Below are positions 45,771 to 58,037 of a DNA stretch of 64,000 nt, piece after piece. Within the stretch, counting starts at the first letter, position 1. Each line of letters starts with the position of its first letter. The stretch is from Ustulina deusta (Eukaryota > Ascomycota > Sordariomycetes > Xylariales > Xylariaceae). Below the pieces are notes generated by a model that saw nothing but the letters and a program-made list of their open reading frames with translations, was not told the origin of the DNA and searched no databases. The position numbers were made by a program, and so were the translations under genes. Location of the stretch: NCBI GenBank assembly GCA_023159155.1, contig JAJNNX010000023.1:310001-374000 (forward strand), written 5' to 3'.

Positions 45771-48700
45771 CGGAATCGTAATCTACACATAAGCCTCCAC
45801 ACGAATGAGATAAGGAAAAGCGGGCCATCGCTACAGTCAACTTCCTCGCCACTACGCGGATCCATCAGGCGCTGGAAGCGGGAGACGCTGTCGCACTTGA
45901 ACTGGCTGGGCCCATTGTCGTTGCCGATGTAGCCGTACCCACTTTGCCGCGATTCATGTTCGGCGGCCAGCCCGGATTTCCGAGCCCTCGGTCGTAGACT
46001 AGGCATTTCGTTGTAGATGGGCTTCACGATGTAGAGGTCCAAGTTGCCGTTGCCCACCGTGACCTCGTACCACACCAAGTCGGTGTTACCGGCCGGAAGT
46101 CCGCCATCCTGGGAAGCGGCAGATTGCCATCGGAACTCTATCCAGACGGCCTGGGTGGATTACGGTGCTGGTGTCTGCCCGATCATCGTCGTGGGAGCTG
46201 CATATCCGCCCGACCTGGGATCCTTGGGGTCCTGGTAGCCCGGCGGGTAGCCCGTGGGGGAGGGCAAGTACCAATATCCTGTGCAGAGCTGGCCGCCGTA
46301 GCAGGTACCGCTGGCACAGGTGGGCGAAGCCGTGGGGCCGGGGGTAAAGCTGATGACAGAGCCGTCGTTGCTAGCTAGTTCCGCCGTTAGATCGCGGCTC
46401 AGGGCTGCAAACACAGAGCTACTGTATGCGTCGTCACCGCTGCTGCTCCACGACTCATCGGGCCACGTCCCTATGGGTGCGATCGTCTGCGTGCCAACTG
46501 TCACGATGGTGGATGTATTAGATGAATTTGAGCCACTGATGGAGCAACCGGATATTGTTTCGCAGTGGCTCGAGGTCGAGGTCGCGGTCGTCGTTGTTTT
46601 GGCCGAGAAGAAGGTAGTGGTGGTGCATGGCTCGGCCGTCTGTGTCTGGCGTTCGGGTTCATCCTCGGTCGTGATCTGGTTGTCGTTCCCGATGGTGATC
46701 TTCGGCCATGGCGGCAACGTACCTTGGATCTGGAAGCCAGATGGCCATTGAATGATGCCGAGGGGTGGGGTCTCAGGGGGGTAGATGCCCAGAGGCAGGA
46801 TCCAGTGCCAACCGCCGACGTGGAGATCGCCCCAAGGAATGAAAATGAAGAAGAACCAGGCTGTCCATACACGAAAACCCCGTCGCTTGTCGGCTCGGGC
46901 TTGTCAACTGTCGTCGTGACTGGTATAATCCTGCCGTAGGGCGGCCAGGTGGTGGTGGAGACGGACACCGGCGTCGTAGTGGAGTAAGCAGCCTGTCCAA
47001 GACTTCATATCGTGACCAAACTGCGGTCAACCAAAACATCTGTCGTAGTGGTAGATGCGATTAAAGCAACTACCTTGGGACTAGGGCAGCAAATGGTGAA
47101 AATGAGGGGCGCTGAGTTTGTGCATGTCATCCGAGCAGTGATTGGTGGTGTTGCGAATGCAATCTCGGTTGTGGCCGGGGATATCACGGGTGGAAACGTC
47201 ACGGTCGTCGCCGTCAGCCCATTAGTAGTGACCGCAGATGTAATTGCGGTGTATACGTCGTGCTGTTCCTCAAGCCGCTAGTGTTTGTGGAGAACTCAGT
47301 GCCTGGGTCAGTGATGAAGCCGCCTGGTCCCTGGTCTACACTACCAATAGCCATGGAGGGAGGGAGACCATACGAGATGCCGTGCTCTAACTCCCGTTAG
47401 GAAGCCCGAGTGCCACTAGCGGAACGTCCACGCTTGGATAGTTGATGACGGGTGTCGTCCTGTTGGATGTGGCGTTGACATTGGAAAAGGGCAGCCCTCC
47501 AAGGGTGATCCGCGGGATCGATATAGTGACAACCATCGTCGATGTCAGGAAAATGATGGTCGGGGGGCGATTGGTAGACATTATCGTGAAGGCGCCATAC
47601 TCGTGCGAGGTGGTATAGCTACTTGGGGAGGTTGTCGTTGATAAATCGAGCGAGCTGGTCAGGAATACCAGCACGCAGGGTGCCGGACAACTCACAGTCG
47701 GGCTAGTGAAGACCTCATGACCCATTTACACAATATTGGCATTACCTTCTCCGGGGAGGGGGGGCCAGGCGCTCACCTCGGTTGTAAAGCCTCCCTGGTT
47801 CTCGCTCTACAGGACCTTAGAGCCGTCAGTGCCAGAGGCTACACCAACAGTTGCAACGGTATATAGGTTGCAGGCAACCACGTCGGTTGGACTTCTGACC
47901 TCTAAAATCCGCTCCTGGCAGCTGTTCATCTCGACGCAATCCTGGTAGTATTCGTGAAAAAAAGCTGTATAGATCGGCACTATGAATAGTGACGTCGGTC
48001 GAGTCGACTACCCGAAGACCCTAACAGAAAGCAACATTTCAACAATTTCTATTGCGCTTATGTAACCGCTGTTTCCAACTTGTACTATAACCTTTAGCCG
48101 TGCATATTGCCGAAATAGTAACCCGACCCCTGGCTCTTTGACCAGCTTAAGTCCTACACTTGCGAACCTTTCGGGATTACAACAGTACTGCCAACTGTAT
48201 AAATTCTGGCTGGGAAGTAGGCGACTTTGCATGCGCCTACAGTCTTTTGCAGGAACGAGTTGATGCACAGCGTTTGGTCGCCTGTGCTGTCGTTTTTGCA
48301 TCCGCTGTCGGTGGTCGCGACCAGGAACGAGTTAATCTGAAGGCTCTCGTGCTGCGGCCGGGAACGGACAAAGAGCTTGCCGCTGTTGTCGAGTAGCGAC
48401 TCGACCTTGGTCGGTGCGGCGACATCCCATGTTTCGGGTTAACCAACGGGCCGTTATATCGCTTGCCAGTCGCCCAAAGGTCAGAATTCCTTGACAGGAG
48501 CGTGCCACCCCCATCAACCTAGACGATGCGGTTCACATTGGTAAATACCGTGTTGTCCAAACCGATTTTGAGTGACTGTGCAACATTGTTTGTTAGGATC
48601 CCGACTGTGACGCCATTCACCGAGCAGGCGATTAAAGAGATGCTGCCAACGCCCTGGCCTGTATCTCCTCGCACCCGAGATGTTGAAGCTAATCGCGCCT

Positions 48701-48800
48701 CTATTGATCTCGATGCCTTGCCAGTTAAAACCCCCAGCCCCATATCATATCAAGATTGCAGCATCGTGGGCCTATGACCTAGGTCTGCGTGCAATGGTCC
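45771..48800 (-). pseudogene. Broken GH55 exo-beta-1,3-glucanase gene with C-terminal tail
   Basis: Read in three frames, the minus strand follows one long secreted protein family. Near 48770 a WDWG-like region starts, then DTGQGVGSISLIACSVNGV, SLKIGLDNTVFTNVNRIV, DLWATGKRYNGPLV, RSRPQHESLQINSFLVATT, INSFLQKTVGACKVAYFPA and VQVGNSGYISAIEIVEMLL (48008-48060). The long tail common in fungal GH55 proteins follows: CVEMNSCQERILEV (about 47940), TSPTVSCPAPCVLVF (about 47700), LPPWPKITIGND (46717-), ASPTCASGTCYGGQLCTGYW (about 46300) and VWYEVTVGNGNLDLY (about 46060). Stops (for example TAG at 48154-48156) and several frameshifts interrupt it. The N-terminal half of the catalytic module is missing. 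GH55 enzymes release glucose from beta-1,3-glucan outside the cell. This copy is not functional. Confidence 0.82.
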
Positions 48801-49996
48801 AAACTACCAGACTTTACCGGCAGGGGCGAGACGATAACACTCGGACATCTTGACCGTTTTTTCGACATTGTTTTACATTGCCAATGACCCTTAGGTAGCA
48901 TTTTGAATAGACCGAGTCATCTATTGATTGTAAAAAGTAAGAAAGAACGTAGTGTGTCGTGATTCTTCGATTTTAGAACATATACTTGGTTAGGAGTTAG
49001 AAGTTAGAACAGCAATTCCCGACGACGTTGGTTGGGATTGTTAGCAGTCTTGTTAAGCTTGGTCCGTGCTTGAGTCATTCCAAGGATGTGGGGCTATGGG
49101 GCTGAACGATTAAGTACCGTACCTTAAGTCTATGGTAGGTACCAGAAAAGGAAGGCGGGGACGCTGTATATTTACGTACATAGATGGCCTTGCTGAGTTG
49201 TATGAAATGCCAGACAGGGTCCTGAAAATTATGTGTACTTCATTGCAGCAGTGCACTTCGTGTTTTGGGACCCGGCGGATGGCATAACAACCAACAAGGC
49301 GAAGCCAATTTGATTAATTTACATTGCTTTTATTTATACTGCACTAGTTACAGGTTAATCGCAGTATATGTAAAGCGCATGAAATATAAAACTCATGTTA
49401 CGGGTACGATAAGTCTTGTGCTGTGTAGATACATCTTTAGTTGCCTGAGAAAAAGCGGCGGGCGTGCTAGGCCCAATTTGTCGTGCAGTTAAGACGATTC
49501 TCAAGCAAAAGAGTACTTAGGTACGGGAAGTATATAAATGTACAATTTATAGCTATGTAGTATTTGAGCCTGATTTCGCATGTACAGGTGTCAACTGCAT
49601 GGATATGACATCGATATACCCACACATAACAAGAGGAACTAGACTAGGTGGAATTGAAAAAGTGTTAGGAGAAGGATTGTTGTTATTAACTGATACGGTA
49701 GCTGTATGGGTACATGGTGTACACATATATGCTTATGTAACAATCAACATCACGTGAACCCGCCCTCCAAAGCAACAGTAGCTCCCCATAACCCCTGCAA
49801 GGCAGTCATTTAAGCTTCGAACCTCCCAATCCATCGTCTCCAAGTGGACGAGGCTTCAACACGTCCGTATAATATCGACCGATCGTCAACGACGACAAAC
49901 CACAATCACCTGCCCCCGATCGGCCATCCATCTAGTTATCGCCAATCCCTTCAATTCGAAGCATACCTGCATACCGCATACCGCATACCGGCGAAA
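48801..49996. promoter_or_regulatory. Upstream region of VMA11
   Basis: 1.2 kb. Three GCATACC units occur at about 49968-49989, directly before the VMA11 start. No gene is visible. Confidence 0.4.
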
Positions 49997-50984
49997 ATGG
50001 AGTCGGAGCTCGCGCCCAAGTTCGCGCCTTTCATAGGCATGGTAATACTACTCCCTTTCCTGCCTGCTGTCTCGCCTTCCACGTAGACGTAGACGAGCTA
50101 CCTAAAACCAAGCGCTGACATTGTGATTTACAGGGCGGCATCGCAGCTGCTATGATATTCGGCAGTACGGATCCCCTTTTACCCACCCCCTACCCTCGTC
50201 CATCATCATCGCGATGCCAGCGCGCCTCCACGATATTCACGAACGGACATACTAAGATCACCCACAGGTATCGGAGCCGCATACGGAACCGCGAAATCTG
50301 GGATAGGCATTGCAGGTGTGGGCACGTTTCGACCGGATCTCATTATGAAGGTTCGTCAACCCCGAATACGTAAACGTTGAAATATGCCATCAATATGCGA
50401 ATTGAGGACTAATGGTGAGGATTTGGGGGGACATATAGTGCCTAATCCCCGTCGTCATGTCTGGTATCATCGCCGTCTATTCGCTCGTCATCGCTGTCCT
50501 GATCGCCGAAGACATGCGACCTCCGAATAAAAATGAGGGAAGCGCATACAGCTTATTCAAGTATGTTACCTGCCCCCCTCAAAGGTTTTCTCGGACAACT
50601 TCATCTGGGAATGTACATCACTATAGCTGTATTATTTCGGTTTCATCCCCGACGACTATCGAGAGAGGTGAAGCACTAATGCGTGTGGTAATAATAGTGG
50701 CTTCATGCATCTGGGCTGCGGTATTGCAGTTGGCATGACTGGTCTTGCGGCTGGATACACTATCGGCGTCGTCGGCGACAAAGGTGTACGAGCGTACATG
50801 GAACAGTCGAGGGTGTTCGTCGGCATGGTACTGATTCTAATTTTCGGGGAAGTATTGGGTCTCTACGGGTATGCTACCAACCTTGACGATAACGCTACAT
50901 ACTCCTCTTCACCTTTTAGTCTCGCTAACCCCTAGTTCTAGTCTTATCGTCGCCCTTATCCTGAACACGAAGAGCAGAGGTTGA
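49997..50984 (+). CDS. VMA11: V-ATPase proteolipid subunit c'
   Basis: Six exons: 49997-50041, 50134-50164, 50268-50350, 50439-50560, 50698-50868 and 50942-50984, giving 164 residues. All junctions close in frame, with branch points such as TACTAAG, CACTAAT and GCTAACC before AG. The protein has four membrane helices in two repeats: [17 protein letters not shown] with [13 protein letters not shown], then [22 protein letters not shown], then [23 protein letters not shown], then [18 protein letters not shown]. Glu145 in the last helix is the proton-carrying carboxylate. The FRPDLIMK and [10 protein letters not shown] signatures fit the fungus-specific c' subunit (Vma11) rather than c (Vma3). 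It is part of the Vo ring that acidifies the vacuole. Exon 3 ends in an unusual GTTCGT donor. Confidence 0.94.
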
Positions 50985-51777
50985 GTAAACTACTATTCAT
51001 TCTCTGACATACACGATAACATCACATTTGATCTCCGCCTCTAGATGTTCATATGAGGGAAGGACGGAAGGAAGGAGGCATGTAAACCGAGTCAAATCAA
51101 TCAAGATTCGGTGGACAATGGAAAAAGGAAGTGTAACCAATAGCTACTCCTGCATTTTCGATGGCGTTATATGGGGTATACTGTAGAACTTCGGGGCTGA
51201 CTATTAGCCTGTCGATGACTAATAAGTCGGTATTCCCAACTCGCCTTGTCAAAGGAGCCCAATGTCCTAATACAACTATTCTATAGCGTCTCTTTCGTGT
51301 CCCCAAACTCAGTTCAGTCAGCAGCAACAACAAAATTGAATAGATTTTGTTTATTTTTATGCTACCTACGTTGTGGAACGGACAATAGGAGCCATGAAAT
51401 CTGGACAGATCTTTCCTTCTCATAAGTTCTTCTCGACCCTAGCGTCGTCTGCCCATCTTATCCCCCGTAAAACGTGATCTCATGAAAAAAGCCTCTCATA
51501 TGCCCATTCTATATGATTTCCCCGGAAAGACTGAGGTCAAAATTCCGAAACGCCGGATAAGGCAGAGGGACCACCCAATGCTACAACGGAAACAAAATGA
51601 ATGAATGAACCGATGATTGCGGGGCGGGAGAGAAGAGAAGAGAAGAGATGAAGAAAAAAAAGAGTTGGGAAGATGCAATACACTGCTCGCATGATTTCCC
51701 TTGCAGATGAATCGAAAATCGAGTCCTAGGTAGGAGGATTGTTGATGTTCCAAGTTTCGTCGTATACCGAGTTTATT
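50985..51777. other. Convergent 3' flanks of VMA11 and the next gene
   Basis: About 790 bases. AGAGAAGAGAAGAGAAGAG near 51630-51649 and an A-tract near 51652. No gene was found. Confidence 0.35.
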
Positions 51778-52827
51778 TCATCGACCGAAGCGACGCGTGA
51801 ATCGCCGGCGATTATTACCGTTTTCGATGCTGGCGCGGAAGGCGTTCCAGCTACGCTCGCGCTGTTCCGTGTTTCTCATCTGGGCTGTGAAAGCGAACCA
51901 TTAGCGATAGACCATTTCTGGGGGTCATCTCTGCCGGGCATATAATACGAGGATTAAGGGACTGGAATTATAGTTTCGAGACGGGAGTGGGGAAAGTTCG
52001 CTAGTTTGAACCTTATACAACCGAGGCACACACGATTGAGACGATAATGACCGGTGCGAAACGAGGTGGCGTCGGAGAAAGTAGAGGGGAGGAGATGGAT
52101 GAATGGGCATACCTAACCATATATCCCAGTGTCGATCTTCGTGGATCAGGACGTCCTCGCCATGTTTATGCGCCAGCCTCTCGTTACGGGCTCGCGCTGC
52201 CGCCTCCTCGCCGACGAGATAAGGGTCTTCGAGAGGTCGAACGAGAATATCACTTTCCTCGCTAGCAGCTGCGTTAGCGGCGTTGATGCGGCTCAGAGCT
52301 GCGCGCAACGCACCCTCTACGGCGGACGACGGGCCGGCGGCCGCCGAGGCTGCCGCCACACGTCGGTTCGCCACACTCTGGTAATGCCTTGCCTGGGGAT
52401 TCCCGCTGCCCATGGAAGACCACGGTGCGATGTTGAACTGCGAGAGGGATGGCGTCGAAGACAACTCGGAACGACGGGGGATTGGAGGCAAGCCGGTGCC
52501 ACGTGCGAAGCTTGACCGTGACTCGGACACGGGAGGCAGCATAGAGGAGGATTGCCTCGTCGTGTTGGAGGCTCGTGTCGACGGGGTTGTTGTGGCCGGT
52601 GGTGTATATGCCGGAACAGCCTCGCTGGGTGGGAGCGTGTGATAGGATGGTGCCTCGGAGACTTAGAAGAGTTAGGATATTTATGCCTGTCTCGCAAATC
52701 ATGGCTGAGCGTGAAGGAATATCTCACTGTAGGAAGGGGCAGCAGAGCGGATAGAGGCCGTCTCAAAGTCCTCGGCACTCAATCGTCGGGGGCTCAGGCC
52801 GTGGAGGACGGCGGTGTCGGCAGCCAT
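51778..52827 (-). CDS. Conserved fungal hypothetical protein (251 residues)
   Basis: Three exons, 52827-52728, 52661-52113 and 51884-51778, give 251 residues with exact phases. Intron 1 has GTGAGA, TCCTAAC and TAAG; intron 2 (228 bases) has GTATGC and CACAG. The N-terminal ~120 residues are disordered (Ser, Pro, Thr; ends of repeats like SYISEAPSYHTLPPSEA). The C-terminal half is helical and conserved-looking: ALRAALSRINAANAAASEE, ILVRPLEDPYLVGEEAAARARNERLA, HEDRHWDIWLAQM and RSWNAFRASIENGNN. I know similar proteins only as uncharacterised, mostly from Sordariomycetes. No catalytic motif, signal peptide or membrane helix is seen. Confidence 0.75.
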
Positions 52828-53036
52828 GGTGAACGATAGGGGAGTGATATTCGAGAAAAGAGCCCACGATATGTACAATCCCCTTGGCCAAGGAATGGGA
52901 GTGTTTGGGAGAAGAACAAAGTTGTGCTTGCTCTGCTGAACCACTTGGGAGATTTAAAAGAGCGTAGTTTGTCCTCCGTTAGCTTATACCACCACTTCGT
53001 GAATCACGCCAAGGAGCAGCGAGGAAGATGTAACGA

Positions 53037-53062
53037 GTGTGTGTGTGTGTGTGTGTGTGTGT
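53037..53062. repeat. (GT)n microsatellite
   Basis: A clean GT run of about 13 units upstream of the 251-residue gene. Confidence 0.9.
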
Positions 53063-54489
53063 AGGTGTGCTCAAGCCCCAGTCGGTTGTCTCACGACGAA
53101 TGATGTAAGTATGGCTTCAGCGAGGGAGTCGACTACCCCAGGCTGCTAACAAACTAGGCTAAAGTCTAAATGGCTCCAGATGGGTGGGTAGGTTATAAGA
53201 GGAGAGATAAGGTTCACGATATTGATAGCAAACGGAGCACGAGAGAGGAGAGTGGCCACGTGAGGTTGGCAAAAAGTAGGACGAATAGAGCGTGTGACTT
53301 GTCCGTCCGAGTGTAATGTTGTGGGTGGTATGAGGTTGTGAGGTGTGAGGTGGTGTGGAGAGGGCCGGCGGGAGCGAAATCCGGATAGGACAGGATGGGA
53401 TAGGGTAGTACGGGTACGGGCACGAGCACGAGCACAGGCACAGGAGGTTGTCTCCAACCAATGCGAGGATGGGATGGCTTTTATTTCCAACAAACATGTG
53501 CTAGTCCGGTCCGGTCCAGCGTTGGAGAGGGTCGAGAGAGAGGGAGACAGAGAGAGATAGCCGGAGTATAAGTGACGATGTATGGCTGTGTGTCCCCGCC
53601 TTGGCGCATTCATACAATACGTAAGTGGTAAGAAGACCTGGTTCGGCTGACTAGCCACCGGAATTGGAACGTATGTAGGTCTTGGAGAAACGACTTATCT
53701 AGGAAGGTTACTTATAACCTACTATAGTGTATTATGAAACTATAGCGCTGGTTCATGTTGTCTTGGTTGATCATCTGGCATCTGGTCGCGGCACTGGCGG
53801 ATGAATATCGAGCAAGTAGTCTAGTACTAACAACCAAATAACTCCATTCCTTTCAAAACGCATGGGAGAGGAAGGAACTGATTCTGGCTAATAGATGGCT
53901 AGTCTGGGTACAGTAGGTATTGATTCTCGGGGCTGAAGCGGAAGACGAGATAGGTAGGTAGATGGAGTATTCCGAAGTTCCAGTCTTCCAAGATGTGGAG
54001 GCTTCGGAGTTATGCCTGCGCTAAAAGCGGGGTTCTAGGTTCTACGGTAAGTAGGTACCTACACTATCAGCGCATCAATGATAGCGGGGTGATACTGATA
54101 AGTACTACGGCTGCTTTAATTATTCCTCACTTCAACTTACATAGAGTCGGAGTATAGATGGATAAGTAATACCTACCCATTTCGAAATTAATTAAGTGAT
54201 GATGTTGAATTATGTTGAATTAGAACTAGTATAAGACTTGATCAATTTGAATGACGCAATACAACACGATCAGCATCAGCATGTGGAGGTAGGTACCTGC
54301 ATTTCTGGAAACCCATTGATTCGACGATCAGAATCTGACCAGAAAGATACTACGTAAGTTGGCTCGGTGTGGAGAATGCCCCGACGAGTAATGTCGACTT
54401 TGAGACTCTCTCTAGGTATTCTTCGGTTATTTAACAACCATCAATAGATACTTTGTAAATACTCACAATACCTTTGAAATCTGTTACCA

Positions 54490-54566
54490 CAAAAGAAAAG
54501 AAAAAGAAAAAAGAAAAGAAAAAGAAAAAAGAAAAGAAAAAGAAAAAAGAAAAGAAAAGAAAAAAC
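54490..54566. repeat. A-rich 18-bp-unit minisatellite
   Basis: About four copies of an 18-base unit GAAAAGAAAAAGAAAAAA, with a shorter last copy. Confidence 0.8.
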
Positions 54567-54733
54567 GAAGTTGCTTGGATGACTAAAAAAAAATACTGGA
54601 AGCACACCGACAAAGAGAGTGTAGTAAGAGGTCTAGTTTTACTGCTCAGCCCCCTTCCCCATGCCTTACCGACCTTCCGGTTAGCCAATCACAAAAACTT
54701 GGCATAGTGTATTCAGACTGGTTTTCGTGGGGC

Positions 54734-54734
<1 letters not shown>

Positions 54735-54767
<33 letters not shown>
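54735..54767. repeat. (CAA)n trinucleotide repeat
   Basis: Eleven CAA units in intergenic DNA. Confidence 0.9.
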
Positions 54768-55387
54768 CCCCACACTAGACTCAGAGGGGCATATACTAAA
54801 TACGTAAGCAGTAAGGTAGAAACCGAGTAACAGCCGAAAGGTGAATTACCTCGGGTAGGTAATTCAAAGGTTAGAGTCCGTAAACCTTTGCAGGAAGCGG
54901 TTGCAGAGCTGTAGTTGCGGGTTGAGATTACTGTGATGCGTAACAACACTTTCAAGGTCCTCATGAGATGTTCCGTAACCGTTGTCACGCACAAAAAAAG
55001 CTCTTCATTAGATCCGAAATTTTCAAATTAAATCTAACCAAGCCGTGCCACCACACCAGTCAAAGATGATATCGTGAACCAAGACAAAAATGTACAAAAT
55101 TGCCGACCCGTATATATATGCCATACAATGCTCATAATCAAAATCCGACAAATCCGCGTGTTCATGGGTTGAACCAGTCTCGACCCTGTCGTGTCAACCA
55201 TATATATAGAGATACCATGCCTCTTTTCCACAACGTAAGCCGAGGTAGCTGAAATCTCACGAGAAAATCATGACCCTGTCGTTAATACTCTCGCGAAACC
55301 ACCAGGAACACAAGACGCCAGGCCTTCCTCCTCCTCCCAAACGTGGCACGTAATAATAGGTCGCCGGCACAGCCAGAAACAGACTCA

Positions 55388-56034
55388 TTACCAGAGTCGT
55401 CGTTGATAATACACGGGCGTATCGCCCTGGGAGAGCCGCCGAATCTCCGCCTTTATCCGCCTCCTTCTTTCTACTCGGCTAAGCGGTTCCCCGCCCTCTT
55501 GGACACCGTCCCACGACGGCTTAACCTTGACCTTCAAAGCGGAATCGTCTTCGCCGTCCCCTGCATCGTCTTGTGACAGTGGGGGGATTGATTTCTGCTC
55601 CGGCTCTTCCTCAACTTCCGGTATCGTTGGTCGCACCTCGATGGTTTCCGGCCCAGACGACGACGGGTCGACCGCTAATTCGGCGTCGGGGCGGCTCTGT
55701 ATCTCTACCAGCGTGCCATCATCAAGACGGATAGTCGTCTTCGTCCTCCTGAGCGCCTCCACGTCCCAGACCTTTGGCTTTGGGCGCGTGACGACCGTCG
55801 GTCTGATCGCTGATCGCAGGTCGCGCAGGGTTCGTTGTTGGATGAGACAGCCACTAATGAACAAGGCAGATGTGCACAGCAAGACTATAGGCGGGAAAAA
55901 AGAGAGATTGATTAGAATTGAGAAGACTTTGGGAACCTATGATACAGGTTGGGTACAGAGGGGAGAGGGGTTTGTCCCGCACCTATTCCTGAAGTGAGCA
56001 GTATGGACACTTGTGAGGATGTTAAGAGCATCAT
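55388..56034 (-). CDS. Single-pass membrane protein, fungal, unknown function
   Basis: Two exons, 56034-55983 and 55884-55388, give 182 residues. The 98-base intron has GTGCGG, a TTCTAAT branch point and CTATAG. Exon 1 must be read from the ATGATG at 56034, because the longer frame from 56152 does not splice in phase. The protein begins with a signal-anchor-like hydrophobic segment (VSILLTSGIVLLCTSALFIS, about 9-28). QQRTLRDLRSAIRP and a charged, Pro/Ser-rich cytosolic part follow, with KVWDVEALRRTKTTIRLDDGTLVEI and RVERRRRIKAEIRRLSQGDTPVYYQRRLW at the end. I recognise it only as a conserved fungal hypothetical. The C-terminal basic segment and the YYQRR end may be a sorting or binding motif. 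Confidence 0.75.
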
Positions 56035-58037
56035 GAGGAGAAGTCCACAGCCTCAACAATCGGCTCAAGATGGAGAGGAGTCGAAAGCGAACATGGGAGG
56101 TTGGCACATGTGCCTCCTTATCGTAGAGCAGAAGAGAACGACAGAGTTGCAATCAACAGGGAGACGAACATGTGACAAAATCTATATATATACGATAGCT
56201 ATAAGGAGATGAATAGGAAACCAAAAAATAATCAACTTGGGCTCTCTGTGCACAGAGAGGGTGCAATGGTCAAGTTAGGTAGGTGATTTAGACTAGCCGT
56301 TGCATTGAATGACGACGACATTGAAATCAGATGTTCCCAGTGCCCTGTTTTGCTTCGCGTCCCGTTGGCACAGCAACCTTTTCCCTCCACCCCCACATCC
56401 CTCCTCCAGCCTAGGCAGTGGCTAGAGAGCGTGGCTTCATTAGCTTCATTAGCCACACTATTTCACTATCCCAGAAATCAATATCATAGTCCTCGCGGGA
56501 AAAAAAAAATATAAGCTATGGACAGTGCAGTATCAATCTCTGTTACCTGGCTCGACCGAGAATGCCCGCCAACTGTTGCAGGCGAAAGATAATGTCGGCT
56601 CCAAGAGTGTAGTCCCTGAACTATGACACATCGCGCTGTCGAAGGGCATCCTTCTCGGTCGATCCGTAGGATGAGAGTATAAAATCCTATGTCCGAATAT
56701 GTCGTGGTGTGGATAACTTGACTTCCTCAACTCTGGCACCGCCAGGGGTTTATACCAATCTTTGCCTCATAGTTCCACTAGTATGGGGGCAGATCCGGTA
56801 CGCAGCGAGGAGTGCTGCAGCTTTTCAATGAAGCGGGCTGAGTATTATGGGACTCGGGGTTGACTTGATGCTATTAATCAGCTGAAAATCAACGCTGACA
56901 CCTCGAAGGTGGAACTCCCCTATAATTCTAAGGGGAGCGATAGGATGGCGGTGTAAATCTGCCCAGGCGGGCCGAGGGTGCGGAGGAAGGTCCAATCTTT
57001 ATCGTACCATCCTTTACAGGCTTCCGAAGGCATCCGAGCCCCGATTATGGAAGAGCGGAAAGGCGAAGCTTCGACTACAATATACTCGCAAGCGGAGGAC
57101 ACGGAGTAGGAAAACAGACTGCGTTTTATTGTGTCTGTTGTTTGCAAGTTATCAATCATTTTCTGTTCTTTTAGACCCTCATGTGATTAGGTAAATGGCT
57201 TCGATATTGTGCTTGAAGTGAGAAGCAAAGGGATGAGGCCAAACTTATGTCTTTTCATTTTGTGTTTAGTTTTATAATTTTGAGTGCCTGATATAAATAG
57301 TTGGATTATATAACAGCTTCAACCAAGATAAATGCAACGAAGTTAAAAAATATTGTACAGAGGTTACCTAACCGAATGTGCAATATATCTTTACCTCCGC
57401 CGGAAACCAACTCACTCATATATGTTAGAGGAGCAGTGATAAAGAACACCGATGAGGTCAGGTATCGAGTGATGCTTAGTGGAGGTTTCAGAACGAGCTT
57501 CTTTCTCCCGGATGCCTACATCTTTACGCAGTGTTCTGGAAGAGTACTATATTGAGTCGTCTTCGGACAGCACTAGAAGACACCAAGACAAGCAGTACAC
57601 AGACATATAGTTCAATTGACCTGTTAATTAAGATTCGTACGATTGACAATATTGATTTCTTCGAGGTGTGGGTAACAATCAATCCACGCAAATTTAACGG
57701 ATGCAAGTCGTAACAGTATTAGTCTTCTTCATTTCTATCTTACACCGCAAAACCGTGCCGGAAGGCGGCTTCATAGTGCTCGACAAGCGGTAACTGTCTA
57801 GAGCGGTCCTAACATGCGGAAGTAATGCGATCCTGCTCTCTTCCGTGGTTCTGCTATTACAATCCCCAAGCACAGTTACCGTAGTCCAACAACAACAAAC
57901 ACATTATTACTAACATAGACATTCTGCCTAATCTGTTGAAACCCTCACCCACTTTAAATATCTCTATCTTCGAGGAGAATTGGCTTCTTCGAAAACTATA
58001 ACGTTGTTGGGGGGTTTTTTTTTCGGTTCTTTTTTCC
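56035..58037. other. Intergenic region, nothing firm
   Basis: 2 kb. Short frames at 56920-57159 (minus) and 57301-57555 (plus) have no recognisable domain. AT-rich throughout. Confidence 0.35.

Larger units (their letters stand above)
52828..55387. other. Intergenic region with several microsatellites
   Basis: 2.6 kb without a supportable gene. It contains a GT repeat (53037-53062), a (GAAAA)-rich array (54490-54566), a (CAA)n run (54735-54767) and an AT-rich stretch at 54170-54480. Frames of up to 170 residues near 53146-53658 overlap on several frames and lack domains. Confidence 0.45.

Noticed and set aside
45752..47039. Intact genes inferred from the 88-185-residue frames here
   Set aside because: They are pieces of one broken GH55 gene tail in different frames, not separate genes.
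54474..54707. Lys/Glu-rich 77-residue frame
   Set aside because: Translation of an A-rich minisatellite.
57301..57555. 84-residue frame
   Set aside because: No recognisable family or gene structure; could be chance in AT-rich DNA.
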